The notes: generated by a model from the sequence alone, not told the origin. A DNA stretch of 47,511 nucleotides from Candidatus Woesearchaeota archaeon (GCA_017609385.1 JAFCEA010000005.1:1-47511), one strand, 5' to 3'. Positions 30,296 through 39,922 are shown, counted from the stretch's first letter. A program made the numbers and translations.

Positions 30296-31285
30296 ATGAG
30301 TAGGATGTATGATATTATTACTGTAGGATCTGCAACTGTTGATGTTTTTGCCCACACAAAGTCTGAGCTTATAAAAATAAAAACATCCAGTTCTGAGGAA
30401 GATTTGATTGCTTATCCCTCTGGCTCTAAGATTCTGATTAAAGAACTCAGGTTTACTATAGGTGGTGGTGGAACAAATAGTGCTGTTTCTTTAGCTAGAT
30501 TGGGCCACAAGGTTGCTTACTTAGGCAGTTTAGGAAATGATGAGAATGGAAGAAGAATTCTTGATTTATTAAAAAAAGAAAAACTAGATTTTATTGGGGT
30601 GTTAAGCAAAGAAATCACTGGCTATTCCATAATCCTTGATTCAATAGAGCATGACAGGACTATCTTAACATACAAGGGTGCAAATGACAAATTGAAGTTT
30701 TCTGGTATTAACCTTAAAAAACTGAAAACAAGATGGTTTTATTTTTCTTCAATGATCTCTGAATCATTCAAGACATTAGAGAAACTGGCAGAATTTGCTG
30801 AAAAAAACAAGATTAAGATAGCCTTTAACCCAAGCACTTACCTTGCAGAAAAAGGCAAGAATTATTTAAAAAAGATTCTCATTAGAACAACAATTCTTAT
30901 ATTAAATAATGAGGAAGCATCATTATTAGTAGGAAAAAATAATATTAAAACTACGTTAAAGAAACTCTATGAACTAGGACCAAGGATAGTAGTAATTACC
31001 AATGGAAAAAAACCTATTCATGCTTATGATGGAAAAAATATCTATGCTCTGATGCCAAATAAGATAAAGGTTATTGAAAGTACAGGTGCAGGTGATGCAT
31101 TTGCCTCTTCATTTTTGTCAGGAATAATAAAGAAGAATGATGTCAAGTTTGCTTTGAAGATGGGCTTGGCAAACTCTGAATCAGTTATCACACATCCCGG
31201 CGCAAAAAACAGGTTGCTTAACTATAAGGAAATATTAAAAGTCATAAAAAAAAGACATGCTAAAATAAAAAAGTTTAAAAAATAA
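30296..31285 (+). CDS. PfkB-family sugar or nucleoside kinase
   Basis: 329 residues of the ribokinase fold. The substrate loop GGGGTNSAVSLARLGHKVAYLG lies near residues 58-79, and the C-terminal signature STGAGDAFASSFLSG, with the catalytic Asp, lies near 262-276. It uses ATP or ADP to phosphorylate a sugar or nucleoside; the substrate is not clear. ATG 30296 is about 24 bp after an AAATATATAAA box, fitting a leaderless transcript. It precedes a flavoprotein and aldolase, which argues weakly for a glycolytic or pentose role. Confidence 0.87.
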   Translation: MSRMYDIITVGSATVDVFAHTKSELIKIKTSSSEEDLIAYPSGSKILIKELRFTIGGGGTNSAVSLARLGHKVAYLGSLGNDENGRRILDLLKKEKLDFIGVLSKEITGYSIILDSIEHDRTILTYKGANDKLKFSGINLKKLKTRWFYFSSMISESFKTLEKLAEFAEKNKIKIAFNPSTYLAEKGKNYLKKILIRTTILILNNEEASLLVGKNNIKTTLKKLYELGPRIVVITNGKKPIHAYDGKNIYALMPNKIKVIESTGAGDAFASSFLSGIIKKNDVKFALKMGLANSESVITHPGAKNRLLNYKEILKVIKKRHAKIKKFKK

Positions 31286-31303
31286 AAGGTATTTTAGAAA
31301 AAA

Positions 31304-31864
31304 ATGAAGATTGTAGGCATAAGCGGTTCTCCGACTAAAAGCGGCAATAATGAGAGAATAATAGATTATGTGTTTGATATTGCCAAGCAAAAGGGTTTTA
31401 TGACAGTAAGAATATTTCTCTCTGAGTATAAGATAGCTGGATGCACTGATTGTGGCCTGTGCAAAGATAAAAAAGAATGCAGTATAAAGGATGATATGAA
31501 AAAACTACTGCCTTTATTAGAGGATGCTGATGCAATTGTTATAGCTAGCCCTGTTTATTTTGGCTCTGTCAGCTCGCAATTAAAGGCATTTTTTGACAGA
31601 ACACAGGTTTTGAGAAGAGCAGGCTTTTTACTAAAAAATAAGGTTGGAGCTGCTATTGCTGTTGGTGGATCAAGAAATGGTGGTCAGGAAAAAACAATTG
31701 AAGCAATACATGCCTGGATGAACATACATGGTATGATTATTGTTGGGGATGGAAGCCATTTTGGTGGCATTGTGCAAAAGCCGTTTGAAGAGGACAATAT
31801 AGGCATAAGAACTGTAAAAGACACAATTTATAAGGTCTGTGATGTCCTTGATATGATAAAATAG
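31304..31864 (+). CDS. Iron-sulfur flavoprotein (NADPH-dependent FMN reductase family)
   Basis: 186 residues. The flavodoxin-like start KIVGISGSPTKSGNNE binds FMN phosphate, and the Cys cluster GCTDCGLCKDKKECSI (about residues 47-62) is the compact motif of the archaeal iron-sulfur flavoproteins. SPVYFGSVSSQLKAFFDRT is the usual flavin-binding loop. It would pass electrons between ferredoxin-like donors and an oxidant. It is 18 bp after the kinase and 18 bp before the aldolase start, so the three are likely one operon. Confidence 0.9.
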   Translation: MKIVGISGSPTKSGNNERIIDYVFDIAKQKGFMTVRIFLSEYKIAGCTDCGLCKDKKECSIKDDMKKLLPLLEDADAIVIASPVYFGSVSSQLKAFFDRTQVLRRAGFLLKNKVGAAIAVGGSRNGGQEKTIEAIHAWMNIHGMIIVGDGSHFGGIVQKPFEEDNIGIRTVKDTIYKVCDVLDMIK

Positions 31865-31882
31865 GAAAAAGAGGTGAATTTT

Positions 31883-32671
31883 TTGACAAAACTGCAGATG
31901 CAGAAGATAATGCATAATAAAAAATCTTTATTTCTTGCATATGACCAGGGCCTTGAGCATGGACCAACAGATTTTAACCTCAATAATGTTAATCCAGATT
32001 ATATTCTTAAAATAGCAGAAAAGGGAAAATACAATGCTATTATACTGCATCATGGGATTGCTGAGAAATATTATGACAAGCATAATGCAGCTGTGCCATT
32101 AATAGTAAAGCTTAATGGAAAGACAAATCTTGTTAAGAAAGACCCAATCTCAAGCCAGGTTTGCTCTATTGGAAGAGCTGTAAAGCTTGGAGCAGAGGCT
32201 GTTGGCTACACAATATATCCAGGCTCTGAGTTTGAGCATAAGATGTTTAAGGATTTCAGCAAGCTTGTTGAAACAGCCCATATTTATGGAATTCCTGTTA
32301 TTGCCTGGGTTTATCCTAGAGGAAAATTTATCAAGGATGAGCTTTCAACTGAAACAATTGCTTATGCTGCACGCATAGGTCTTGAGCTTGGAGCTGATTT
32401 TGTAAAAATAAACTATAACAATGATTTTGAGGGCTTTAAATGGGTTGTAAAAGCAGCTGGAAAAGCAAAGGTTTTGGTTGCTGGCGGCCAAAAATTATCT
32501 AACAAAGAAGTACTGCAAAGAACTTACGAGGTTATGAAAGCAGGAGCTTCAGGCCTTGCCGTGGGCCGAAATGTCTGGCAGCATGACCATCCTTTAAAGA
32601 TGACAAAGGCCCTGAAGAAGATAATATTTGACAACAAGAGCGTTAATGAAGCATTGAAAATATTAAAATAA
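31883..32671 (+). CDS. fba: Class I fructose-1,6-bisphosphate aldolase, archaeal DhnA type
   Basis: 262 residues. It splits or joins fructose-1,6-bisphosphate via a Schiff base. The Schiff-base Lys is Lys175 in GADFVKINYNND. LFLAYDQGLEHGP near the N-terminus and VLVAGGQKLSN, VGRNVWQHDHP towards the end are family signatures. The start is TTG 31883, five bases after GAGGTGA (31871-31877); the in-frame GTG 31874 overlaps that Shine-Dalgarno site and is rejected. It works with PEP synthase in gluconeogenesis and with glycogen breakdown in glycolysis. Confidence 0.9.
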   Translation: MTKLQMQKIMHNKKSLFLAYDQGLEHGPTDFNLNNVNPDYILKIAEKGKYNAIILHHGIAEKYYDKHNAAVPLIVKLNGKTNLVKKDPISSQVCSIGRAVKLGAEAVGYTIYPGSEFEHKMFKDFSKLVETAHIYGIPVIAWVYPRGKFIKDELSTETIAYAARIGLELGADFVKINYNNDFEGFKWVVKAAGKAKVLVAGGQKLSNKEVLQRTYEVMKAGASGLAVGRNVWQHDHPLKMTKALKKIIFDNKSVNEALKILK

Positions 32672-32674
32672 TTT

Positions 32675-33298
32675 TTAATATCCATACTTTCCCTTTAATG
32701 GCACAAACACAAAATTACCAAGTGATTCTGTTTTTAAGTCTTTGCCTTTTTTTATGCCTTTTATCATGTTTTGGCCCAAAAAGTATGAAACAGGAGCAAC
32801 TATTATTCCTCCTTCCTTAAGTTGCTCTATTAAAGGTGGAGGTATTTTAGGGCATGCAGCAGTGACCATTATTTTGTCATAAGGTGCTTGTTTTTCATAT
32901 CCCTGTGAGCCATCATAGTTTATTACTTCTACATTTTTTATTCCAGTCCTTTTTATATTGTTAGCTGCAAACTCTGCAAGCTCTGGGATTATTTCTGTTG
33001 TGTAAACAAATTTAACCATCTTGGACATTATTGCAGCACAATATCCAGAGCCAGCACCAACCTCCAAAACCTTGTCTGTTTTTTTAAGTTCCAGGGCATT
33101 GATCATAATCATAACAGTTGTTGGCTGTGATATTGTCTGGCCCTTCAAAATAGGCAATGGATAGTCGCCATAGGCCTCATTTAATGATTCACCTAAGATA
33201 AATTCCTCTCTTGGAATTGCTTTAAAGGCCTCTATCAGTCTTTTATCTGTGATTATTTTGCTGTTGGTCCAGTATTTTATTAATTCTTGTTTTCCCAT
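32675..33298 (-). CDS. pcm: Protein-L-isoaspartate O-methyltransferase
   Basis: 207 residues. It methylates isoaspartyl residues with SAM to start protein repair. The SAM-binding motif LEVGAGSGYCAAIMSKM (about residues 80-96) is preceded by the substrate-binding GQTISQPTTV. Post-I acidic TTEIIPELAE follows. Length is normal for the archaeal form. It is convergent with the aldolase, with three bases between stops. Confidence 0.93.
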   Translation of the reverse strand: MGKQELIKYWTNSKIITDKRLIEAFKAIPREEFILGESLNEAYGDYPLPILKGQTISQPTTVMIMINALELKKTDKVLEVGAGSGYCAAIMSKMVKFVYTTEIIPELAEFAANNIKRTGIKNVEVINYDGSQGYEKQAPYDKIMVTAACPKIPPPLIEQLKEGGIIVAPVSYFLGQNMIKGIKKGKDLKTESLGNFVFVPLKGKYGY

Positions 33299-33401
33299 AT
33301 TAAATGTTTGATAGTTCCTAAATATAAATAGTTTTTCAATTTTTTGTCAGATGAAACAACTTTTGCTTAATAGCAGAGAATCTAATGATGGCAAGAAATT
33401 C

Positions 33402-34298
33402 TCAATATAAGATAATGATTCCAGAACCCAGAATAATTAAAATAATAGCAATTAATTTTTGAAATAATATTTTTTTATTAATTTCTTCTTTTAAAAGTTG
33501 CGGGAATTTAACTGACAATATCGATGCTGAGAACAAAACAAAAATTGACTGGATTCCTGCTGAAGCACTAACTAATGAAACAGAAGCAATAGACACAGCA
33601 AAATTAAAGAAAGCTAATCCAATAAGATTAAGAATCCCATAAATAATTATTGTTCCTCTTACTTTGTTGCTAATTGAAGAAAATGTTTCTATTAATCCAA
33701 TCCTATATTTTTTAATCAATAAAATAGATAATGCACCAAAAAAAGAGCCAAGTCTGATTAAGATAAAGCCATCATAGTAAGGTTGATTTAAATAAACAAA
33801 TTTTGTTAGAGTATGGTAAATTCCAAAAAGAAAGCTTGAAAAAAGCATGAAGTAAAATGCCTTGCTTATTTTAAAAGAGTCTTTAATCTTCTTAACTGAA
33901 ATTAAAAATCCGCCAAACAAAAGAAGGAAGAAAACAATTATCTCATAAAAACATAATCTTTCTCCAATAAAAATAAAAGAAAAGATTAAAACAAATAAAG
34001 GCTTAAATCTCCATAATGGAATAACCCTTGAGACCTCTTCAATAGAAAGTGCTTTAAAATAAGGCATTAGTGCATAAATATAAAGCATCCCAGTTACAAG
34101 AGATAGTATTAGTAACCAAATATTTGGAATTAATAAACCCTTAAATGGAATTAATAATAGGGGTAACAAACCAATAAATCCCATAAATATTGCATAAACA
34201 AAAATATTCTTAATGTGTTTTGTAAGAAGTACTTTGCTAATCAAATTACAAGATGTCCAAAACAGATAAGCTAAAATTGCAAAAATTAACCATTCCAT
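33402..34298 (-). CDS. EamA/DMT-superfamily permease
   Basis: 298 residues with about ten predicted helices in two repeats of five, the DMT (drug/metabolite transporter) arrangement. The N-terminal MEWLIFAILAYLFWTSCNLISK and the mid-protein EEVSRVIPLW, VLIFSFIFIGERL are typical of EamA units. Substrate unknown. It has its own promoter region and is divergent from ppsA, with a 107-bp gap. Confidence 0.85.
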   Translation of the reverse strand: MEWLIFAILAYLFWTSCNLISKVLLTKHIKNIFVYAIFMGFIGLLPLLLIPFKGLLIPNIWLLILSLVTGMLYIYALMPYFKALSIEEVSRVIPLWRFKPLFVLIFSFIFIGERLCFYEIIVFFLLLFGGFLISVKKIKDSFKISKAFYFMLFSSFLFGIYHTLTKFVYLNQPYYDGFILIRLGSFFGALSILLIKKYRIGLIETFSSISNKVRGTIIIYGILNLIGLAFFNFAVSIASVSLVSASAGIQSIFVLFSASILSVKFPQLLKEEINKKILFQKLIAIILIILGSGIIILY

Positions 34299-34405
34299 AA
34301 TGTCTGTATTTATTAGTTAATATAAAAATTTATGTTATTTTAAACAGAAAGATTTATATAAATCCTTGATTAAGTTTTTGACAACAGAATATTAAAATAA
34401 GAGGT

Positions 34406-36784
34406 GTGTTTAAGGAAATATCAAAAGATAGTATTTCTATTGTTGGAGGGAAAGGAGCTAATCTTGGTGAGATGTATAATCTTGAAATGCCTGTTCCGCC
34501 GGGGTTTATAGTAAATGCAGAGGCATATAAGGAATTTATAGAGGTAACTAACATAAAAGAAAAAATAACAGAAATTCTTTCTGACCTAAATGTTGAAAAC
34601 AATGATGAGTTACAGAATAAAGCAAATAAAGTGCAAAAGCTGATTATTGCAACAGAGATTCCTGATGACATAAAAGAAGATATCATAGATGCTTATGAGA
34701 GCATGGGCATAAGTGATGAACAGGCAAATGCTGCTGAGCTCGTAAAAAAAGGAGAAGATGAGTTTGTTGCAGTTAGGAGCAGTGCAACTGCAGAGGACCT
34801 TCCAGAGGCTTCTTTTGCAGGTCAGCAGGCAACATTTCTCAACATAAAGGGAAGTGAGGATGTTGTCAAGGCAGTAAGGGCATGCTGGGCATCACTTTTT
34901 ACAGCAAGGGCAATATACTATAGAGTAAAAAATAATTTTGAGCATATGAAGGTATTGATAGCTGTTGTTGTGCAGAAGATGGTTAATTCAGACAAGGCAG
35001 GTGTAACTTTTGGTGTAACTTTTTCTGTAAATCCATCAACGAATAATGAAAATGAGATTGTGGTAGAGGCATGCTTTGGTCTGGGAGAAGCAATTGTTTC
35101 TGGCTCTGTAAATCCTGATTCCTACATTGTTGATAAAAACACAATGGAAATAAAAAGCAAGGACATAAAGGAGCAGGAATGGGCATATGTTAGGGATGAA
35201 ACAGGTAAAACAGTAAAGAAAACAATAGTTGAAGATCAGAGGTCAAGGCAGATAGTAGATGATGAGGAGATTATAGAGCTTGCAAAGATTGCAAAAAAAT
35301 TAGAAGAGCATTATAACAAGCCGCAGGATATTGAGTGGGCCATTGAAAAAGATAAAATTTATGTTGTGCAGACAAGGGCCATAACAACACTAAAAAAAGT
35401 TGAAGAAAAAGAGGCAGAGGAAATAACGATAGAAGAGGAAAAAACAACTGTAGAGGAAACTGAAAAAACACCTGTTGAAGAAAGCTCTGATATTTCTAAT
35501 GCTGAAGTTTTGGTTACAGGAAACACAGCCAGTCCTGGAATTGCATCTGGAATTGTTAAGATTGTCCATGATGTAAATGAGCTTTCAAAAGTCCAAAAAG
35601 GAGATGTTCTTGTTACAAAGATGACAAATCCAGATATGGTGCCAACTATGAAAAGAGCATCAGCCATTGTAACTGATATGGGTGGAACAACATGCCATGC
35701 AGCAATTGTAAGCCGTGAGATGGGAATACCATGCATTGTTGGAACAGGAAATGCAACCTCTGTTTTAAAAGAAAACAGAATGATTACAGTAGATGCAACA
35801 CATGGCAAGGTTTATGAGGGCAAGATAGCAATAAAAAAGCCAAAGCAAACAGAGGAAATCAGAAAAGAATATGGTGAATTAATCACAGCAACACAAATAA
35901 AGGTGGTTATGGACTTTCCAGAATATGCTGAAAAAGCAGTTGCAACAGGAGCAGATGGTGTTGGTTTGTTAAGGGCAGAGCATATGATTTTAGGAACAAA
36001 AATTCATCCAGCCTATTTAGTAAAGCAGGGCAGAAAACAAGAGCTTATAGATATTTTAGTTAAAGGGATATCAACTGTTGCAAGGGCATTTGATGGCAAG
36101 CCAGTCTGGTACAGAACACTAGATGCACCAACAGATGAGTTTAAAACCCTTGAAGGTGGCTCTGATGAGCCTGAAGAGGAAAACCCAATGCTTGGCTGGA
36201 GAGGCATAAGGCGTTCATTGGACCAGCCTGGATTTTTAAGAGCAGAGTTTGAGGCAATAAAAAAAGTCCATGAAATGGGGCTAAAGAATGTTGGAGTTAT
36301 GATTCCGCTTGTTACAAGAGTTGATGAGGTTAGGAAAGCAAAGGAAATTTTAGATGATGTTTTTGATGATGAATATGTTGAGTTTGGAGTAATGGTAGAA
36401 ACACCTGCTGCTGTATGGGTAATAGAGGATATATGCAAGCTTGGAATTGATTTTGTGAGTTTTGGAACAAATGACCTGACACAATACACACTTGCTCTTG
36501 ATAGGAACAATGATTTAGTGCAAAAGCATTATGATGAATTGCATCCGGCAATACTTGCAGAGATCTCAAGGGTTATAAAGATATGCAAAAGATATCATGT
36601 ACAGACTTCAATATGCGGCCAGGCTGGCTCAAAGCCAAAGATGGCTGCTTTCCTTGTAAGGCAGGGCATTGACAGCATAAGCGCAAACCCAGATGCTGTT
36701 GGCCAAATAAGGGAAACAGTTGCAATAACAGAAAAAAGGCTTTTATTAGATGCAGAGAGAAGGAATTTGAGGCCGCAGCAGTAG
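34406..36784 (+). CDS. ppsA: Phosphoenolpyruvate synthase
   Basis: 792 residues. It converts pyruvate plus ATP to PEP, AMP and phosphate. The ATP-grasp domain is about 1-330, with VGGKGANLGEM and AVRSSATAEDLPEASFAGQQ. The swivelling domain has the phospho-His at His431 in GGTTCHAAIVSRE. The C-terminal PEP barrel has FGTNDLTQYTLALDRNN and Cys737 in CGQAGSKPKM. A Glu/Thr-rich linker (about 333-367) separates the first two domains. The start is given as GTG 34406, inside GAGGTG; no canonical codon exists upstream, so the exact start is unsure. It is needed for gluconeogenesis from pyruvate or lactate. Confidence 0.95.
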   Translation: MFKEISKDSISIVGGKGANLGEMYNLEMPVPPGFIVNAEAYKEFIEVTNIKEKITEILSDLNVENNDELQNKANKVQKLIIATEIPDDIKEDIIDAYESMGISDEQANAAELVKKGEDEFVAVRSSATAEDLPEASFAGQQATFLNIKGSEDVVKAVRACWASLFTARAIYYRVKNNFEHMKVLIAVVVQKMVNSDKAGVTFGVTFSVNPSTNNENEIVVEACFGLGEAIVSGSVNPDSYIVDKNTMEIKSKDIKEQEWAYVRDETGKTVKKTIVEDQRSRQIVDDEEIIELAKIAKKLEEHYNKPQDIEWAIEKDKIYVVQTRAITTLKKVEEKEAEEITIEEEKTTVEETEKTPVEESSDISNAEVLVTGNTASPGIASGIVKIVHDVNELSKVQKGDVLVTKMTNPDMVPTMKRASAIVTDMGGTTCHAAIVSREMGIPCIVGTGNATSVLKENRMITVDATHGKVYEGKIAIKKPKQTEEIRKEYGELITATQIKVVMDFPEYAEKAVATGADGVGLLRAEHMILGTKIHPAYLVKQGRKQELIDILVKGISTVARAFDGKPVWYRTLDAPTDEFKTLEGGSDEPEEENPMLGWRGIRRSLDQPGFLRAEFEAIKKVHEMGLKNVGVMIPLVTRVDEVRKAKEILDDVFDDEYVEFGVMVETPAAVWVIEDICKLGIDFVSFGTNDLTQYTLALDRNNDLVQKHYDELHPAILAEISRVIKICKRYHVQTSICGQAGSKPKMAAFLVRQGIDSISANPDAVGQIRETVAITEKRLLLDAERRNLRPQQ

Positions 36785-36785
36785 A

Positions 36786-37046
36786 ATGAAAAAACAAAAA
36801 ATATTAGTATTAACAGGAGCAGTATCCACATTATTAGGAGGTATTGGTGCTGCTATCTCTGGGCTTGGTTTATGTGCCTGTGTTTGGGCTCCATTGTTTT
36901 CATTGGCTGGCCTGGTATCTTTGATAGTTGGTCTCTTGTCTAACAACAAAATATTTTTTCTAACAACAGGAATTATATTATTACTAATAAGCTTAATGCT
37001 CCATAAAAAAAAGAAAGTATGTAAGATACATCATAAAAAAATTTAA
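36786..37046 (+). CDS. Small membrane protein with CxC motif
   Basis: 86 residues. Helices ILVLTGAVSTLLGGIGAAISG, FSLAGLVSLIVGLL and FFLTTGIILLLISLML are separated by a short loop with LCACVW, and the tail is KKKKVCKIHHKKI. The Cys pair and Cys/His tail could bind a metal ion; there is a weak resemblance to MerT-like proteins. It begins one base after the ppsA stop, so it is probably co-transcribed with it. Function not known. Confidence 0.6.
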   Translation: MKKQKILVLTGAVSTLLGGIGAAISGLGLCACVWAPLFSLAGLVSLIVGLLSNNKIFFLTTGIILLLISLMLHKKKKVCKIHHKKI

Positions 37047-37083
37047 AAGCAAAGGAAAAGGAATCTGAAACCCTAGCAATAAA

Positions 37084-37689
37084 TCAAATCTCAACATTTA
37101 ATTTTTTTAATTCTTTAATTAAATTTTCATAAGAGGTATAATGTATTCCATGTATGCCTAGTTTTAATGCAGCATCAGAATATTCTTTTATGTCATCTAT
37201 GAAAACACATTCTTTTGGCTTAAGATTTAATTTCTTTAATGCATCAAGGTATATTTCTTTTTCAGGCTTTTTATGCTCTACTTCAAAAGAAAGTGTAACA
37301 GCATCAAACAAAGGAAAAACCTCAGATTTTTTCAATACATATTCAAAATTTATCTTATTTGTGGTTGAAAGCAATGCAACCTTGTAGTATTTCTTTAATT
37401 TCTTTATCAGACTTATTGTTGTCCCAATCTCTTGGAATAATTTACTATTATATGCCCTAAAAAACTCATCCTGAGACAGTTTAAGATTTAGTCCTTTTTT
37501 TATTGTGCTAAAAAATTCTGCTGGCTGTATTTTTCCTAATTCAAACTTATCATGTAATCCTAAACCAAAGATAAAATTAACAATATAATTATAATTTTTA
37601 TCAGATTTCTTTACAATCTTATTTAAGAAAATATCATTATCCCATTTGTGGATTACATTTCCATAATCAAATATAATTGCTTTTATCAT
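37084..37689 (-). CDS. HAD-superfamily hydrolase (subfamily IA)
   Basis: 201 residues. Motif I is IIFDYGNVI, an unusual version: the second acidic residue of DxD is replaced by Gly, as in some YihX-like members. Motif II is ALLSTTN (Ser/Thr), and motif III with a Lys and motif IV VFIDDIKEYSDAA follow. It would dephosphorylate a small sugar or nucleotide. ATG 37689 is preferred to TTG 37695. It is convergent with the small membrane protein. Confidence 0.82.
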   Translation of the reverse strand: MIKAIIFDYGNVIHKWDNDIFLNKIVKKSDKNYNYIVNFIFGLGLHDKFELGKIQPAEFFSTIKKGLNLKLSQDEFFRAYNSKLFQEIGTTISLIKKLKKYYKVALLSTTNKINFEYVLKKSEVFPLFDAVTLSFEVEHKKPEKEIYLDALKKLNLKPKECVFIDDIKEYSDAALKLGIHGIHYTSYENLIKELKKLNVEI

Positions 37690-37784
37690 AAACAAAGAAG
37701 ATTAACAGGTTACATAAAAAGCTTTTGGAAAAAATTAATTTCAATATAGAAAATTATTTAAAATAGGGGAAATAAAATAATGCT

Positions 37785-38114
37785 ATGAACAGAGGAAGGC
37801 CAATCCAGAGCAAGATAAGGCAGAACATTGTTGAGATACTCTATTTTATGAAATCTGCATACGGATATGATATATACAAAAAGTATATTGATATTTTTCC
37901 TGCAGTAACAATGAGATCAATTTACTATCATCTTAAGAAAGGCCTTGCATTAAAGGAATTCAAAATAAGCAAAATCAAAAGTGAAAAAGGCAACTATTCA
38001 TGGGGCCCAGAGGCAGAAAAGATTTACTATTGTCTTGATGTAAACGCAAGACCTCAAATAAATAAAAGGGTTAAAAAATACTTTGAAAAAAGAAGTTCTA
38101 AAAAAATTAAGTAA
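37785..38114 (+). CDS. Winged-helix DNA-binding protein (PadR-like)
   Basis: 109 residues. A compact winged helix with a long first helix, IRQNIVEILYFMKSAYGYDIYKKYIDIF, and a recognition helix TMRSIYYHLKKGLAL, ending in a Lys-rich tail. It resembles the PadR/ArsR-like regulators common in small-genome archaea. ATG 37785 is about 25 bp from a TTATTTAAAATA box. The stop is adjacent to the convergent M50 protease stop. Target genes are unknown. Confidence 0.72.
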   Translation: MNRGRPIQSKIRQNIVEILYFMKSAYGYDIYKKYIDIFPAVTMRSIYYHLKKGLALKEFKISKIKSEKGNYSWGPEAEKIYYCLDVNARPQINKRVKKYFEKRSSKKIK

Positions 38115-39299
38115 TTACATAAAGAAAGCAAATAAAATATTAATTACAATAAGACTTAGAAATATAAAGCTGATTGCCTTCCAGATCTTGTCGCCTTTCT
38201 TTTTCTTAAAGAGCTTGTGCATCAATAGCTGAAGCATCCTTCCTCCATCAATTGGGCCTAAAGGAACTAGGTTAAACAAACCAATTCCAAGATTTAAAAC
38301 ATAAAGCCAGTAAAACAATCCAACAAACCAAATAAAAATATCTGGAATAATTTTTCCGTATTTTTGCAATATATTCTCTTTTATTTCTTGATTTTGGGTT
38401 AAATAAATTCCAAGATAACCCATGCTTTTATTATCAGGGCTTTCAGTCAAGGTAATATTATAATCTGTCACATTTGTTGTAATAACAATAGATTCACCAG
38501 GTGTTTTAGTTTGCATGATTTCTGTGAAATTCTCTACAGTGCTGATAGGCACATTATCTACGCCAATTATTAGCTCATTTTCTGTTATTCCTGCGTTTTC
38601 TGCAGGAAAGGTCTCGTTGCCTGGAGTAAAACCTGTTACTAAAATACCATTATAATCAAAAACAGCGTTAGAGATTGGTGCCATAACAAGTCCCATTATA
38701 GCTAAAACAACAAAGGCAAATATAATATTAGAGAAAGGTCCTGCTGCAAAAATAGATAGTTGCTGTATCTTTGGTCTTTTTCTGAGCTCTTTCTCATCTG
38801 GCTCAACAAATGCTGCTGGGATTACAGGAACAAAAATATTAAGGAATGCCAGCCCGCTTGACTTTATCTTAATTTTGTATAACCTTGCTATAACTCCATG
38901 AGAAAACTCATGAACTAATGCAAGCAAAAATATTGATATAATCCAGTAAAAGAAAGGAACATAAAAAGCACCTTTAACCTGAAATGGAAGCACAACACCT
39001 ACACCTGAAACTGCTGCAGGCTTTGTAATTAAATTGTAAAAGTTATTCACAAGCATAACAGACATTGCAGCCATACCTAAAAATCCAATTGCAATGCCAA
39101 CATATGCCAAATATCTTAAGAATTTTGGATGTTTTTTGGCCATATTGTCCATTGATTTTAATCCAAGCTTAGTCTTATACATAGAGAAATAAAGAAATGG
39201 AAATAAAATCTTCTGAATGACTATTTTCTTTCTCTTTGAATAAAGAAATAGCAACATACAACCTATGAATACAAAAGTGCATATTGTCTGAAAATCCAT
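38115..39299 (-). CDS. Site-2-protease-like M50 membrane metalloprotease with PDZ domain
   Basis: 394 residues. The zinc motif HEFSH is at residues 130-134 within a membrane helix, and the C-terminal GPIDGGRM supplies the third ligand (Asp). A PDZ-like domain (about 200-290, ENELIIGVDNVPISTVEN) lies between them. About six membrane helices. Family members cut transmembrane substrates within the bilayer. It is the third gene of an aIF5A / eL40 / M50 operon: its start is one base after the eL40 stop. Confidence 0.88.
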   Translation of the reverse strand: MDFQTICTFVFIGCMLLFLYSKRKKIVIQKILFPFLYFSMYKTKLGLKSMDNMAKKHPKFLRYLAYVGIAIGFLGMAAMSVMLVNNFYNLITKPAAVSGVGVVLPFQVKGAFYVPFFYWIISIFLLALVHEFSHGVIARLYKIKIKSSGLAFLNIFVPVIPAAFVEPDEKELRKRPKIQQLSIFAAGPFSNIIFAFVVLAIMGLVMAPISNAVFDYNGILVTGFTPGNETFPAENAGITENELIIGVDNVPISTVENFTEIMQTKTPGESIVITTNVTDYNITLTESPDNKSMGYLGIYLTQNQEIKENILQKYGKIIPDIFIWFVGLFYWLYVLNLGIGLFNLVPLGPIDGGRMLQLLMHKLFKKKKGDKIWKAISFIFLSLIVINILFAFFM

Positions 39300-39300
39300 T

Positions 39301-39462
39301 TTATTTCTTTCTAAGGGGCCTTAATGCCTTGCTATTGCACTTCCTGCACTTGATTTTGCCCTGGAGAACCTTCATTATATTGGCCCTTATCTTTGTCTTG
39401 CAGTTTTTGCATACAAATATGTTATGTATTATTCTTGCCTCTGCCTCTGGAAATCTTACCAT
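39301..39462 (-). CDS. rpl40e: Ribosomal protein eL40
   Basis: 53 residues, a very small zinc-ribbon protein of the large subunit. The N-terminus VRFPEAEARIIHNIFVCKNC and the end KCRKCNSKALRPLRKK match archaeal L40e. The zinc ligands are Cys pairs CKNC and CRKC. It is seven bases downstream of the aIF5A stop and one base upstream of the M50 start, so all three are co-transcribed. Confidence 0.92.
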   Translation of the reverse strand: MVRFPEAEARIIHNIFVCKNCKTKIRANIMKVLQGKIKCRKCNSKALRPLRKK

Positions 39463-39469
39463 CTTACAC

Positions 39470-39865
39470 CTACTCTGATTTAACCTGCTTCATAACCCTA
39501 CTGTTCATGATTGACCAATAAAGCACATTAGAGCCAGGAACACAGTCTGCTCTTAACTCTTCAGGAATTTCAAGGTCAAATGTTTCATATGTTTCTGCAT
39601 CCATCACATTAGCAACATTGCCATGCACTGATAAAACTTGTGCTGTTTTTTTATCTATTACAGGTGTTTGTAGCATATCGTGACCAGGCGTTACAGTTTC
39701 CCTTTTCTTATTATCAATAAGACCTATTGCTGTTATTCTGACCTTTGCGTGACCATGCTTTCCTGGCCATGATGTCTGGATACTAGTGACTTTGCATGGA
39801 GCATTATCAAGTATAATATACCTGCCCGCTTGTATTGAAGTAGCTTTAATAAGTTTTGTAGCCAT
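39470..39865 (-). CDS. eif5a: Translation initiation factor aIF5A
   Basis: 131 residues. It promotes peptide-bond formation at stalled ribosomes. The hypusine-acceptor Lys36 is in SWPGKHGHAK, with the conserved hairpin. An SH3-like N-domain and OB-fold C-domain (about 70-131) follow. It leads the operon with eL40 and the M50 protease. Deoxyhypusine synthase, which would modify Lys36, is not in this window. Confidence 0.96.
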   Translation of the reverse strand: MATKLIKATSIQAGRYIILDNAPCKVTSIQTSWPGKHGHAKVRITAIGLIDNKKRETVTPGHDMLQTPVIDKKTAQVLSVHGNVANVMDAETYETFDLEIPEELRADCVPGSNVLYWSIMNSRVMKQVKSE

Positions 39866-39922
39866 GATATTTACCTCGTTATAATAAAAAGGGAAAACCA
39901 GCTATATTTATAGTTTTTGATT

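Noticed and set aside
33351..33410. 19-codon ORF between pcm and the EamA gene
   Set aside because: No ribosome-binding site or promoter, overlaps the 3' end of the convergent gene, and no recognisable sequence.
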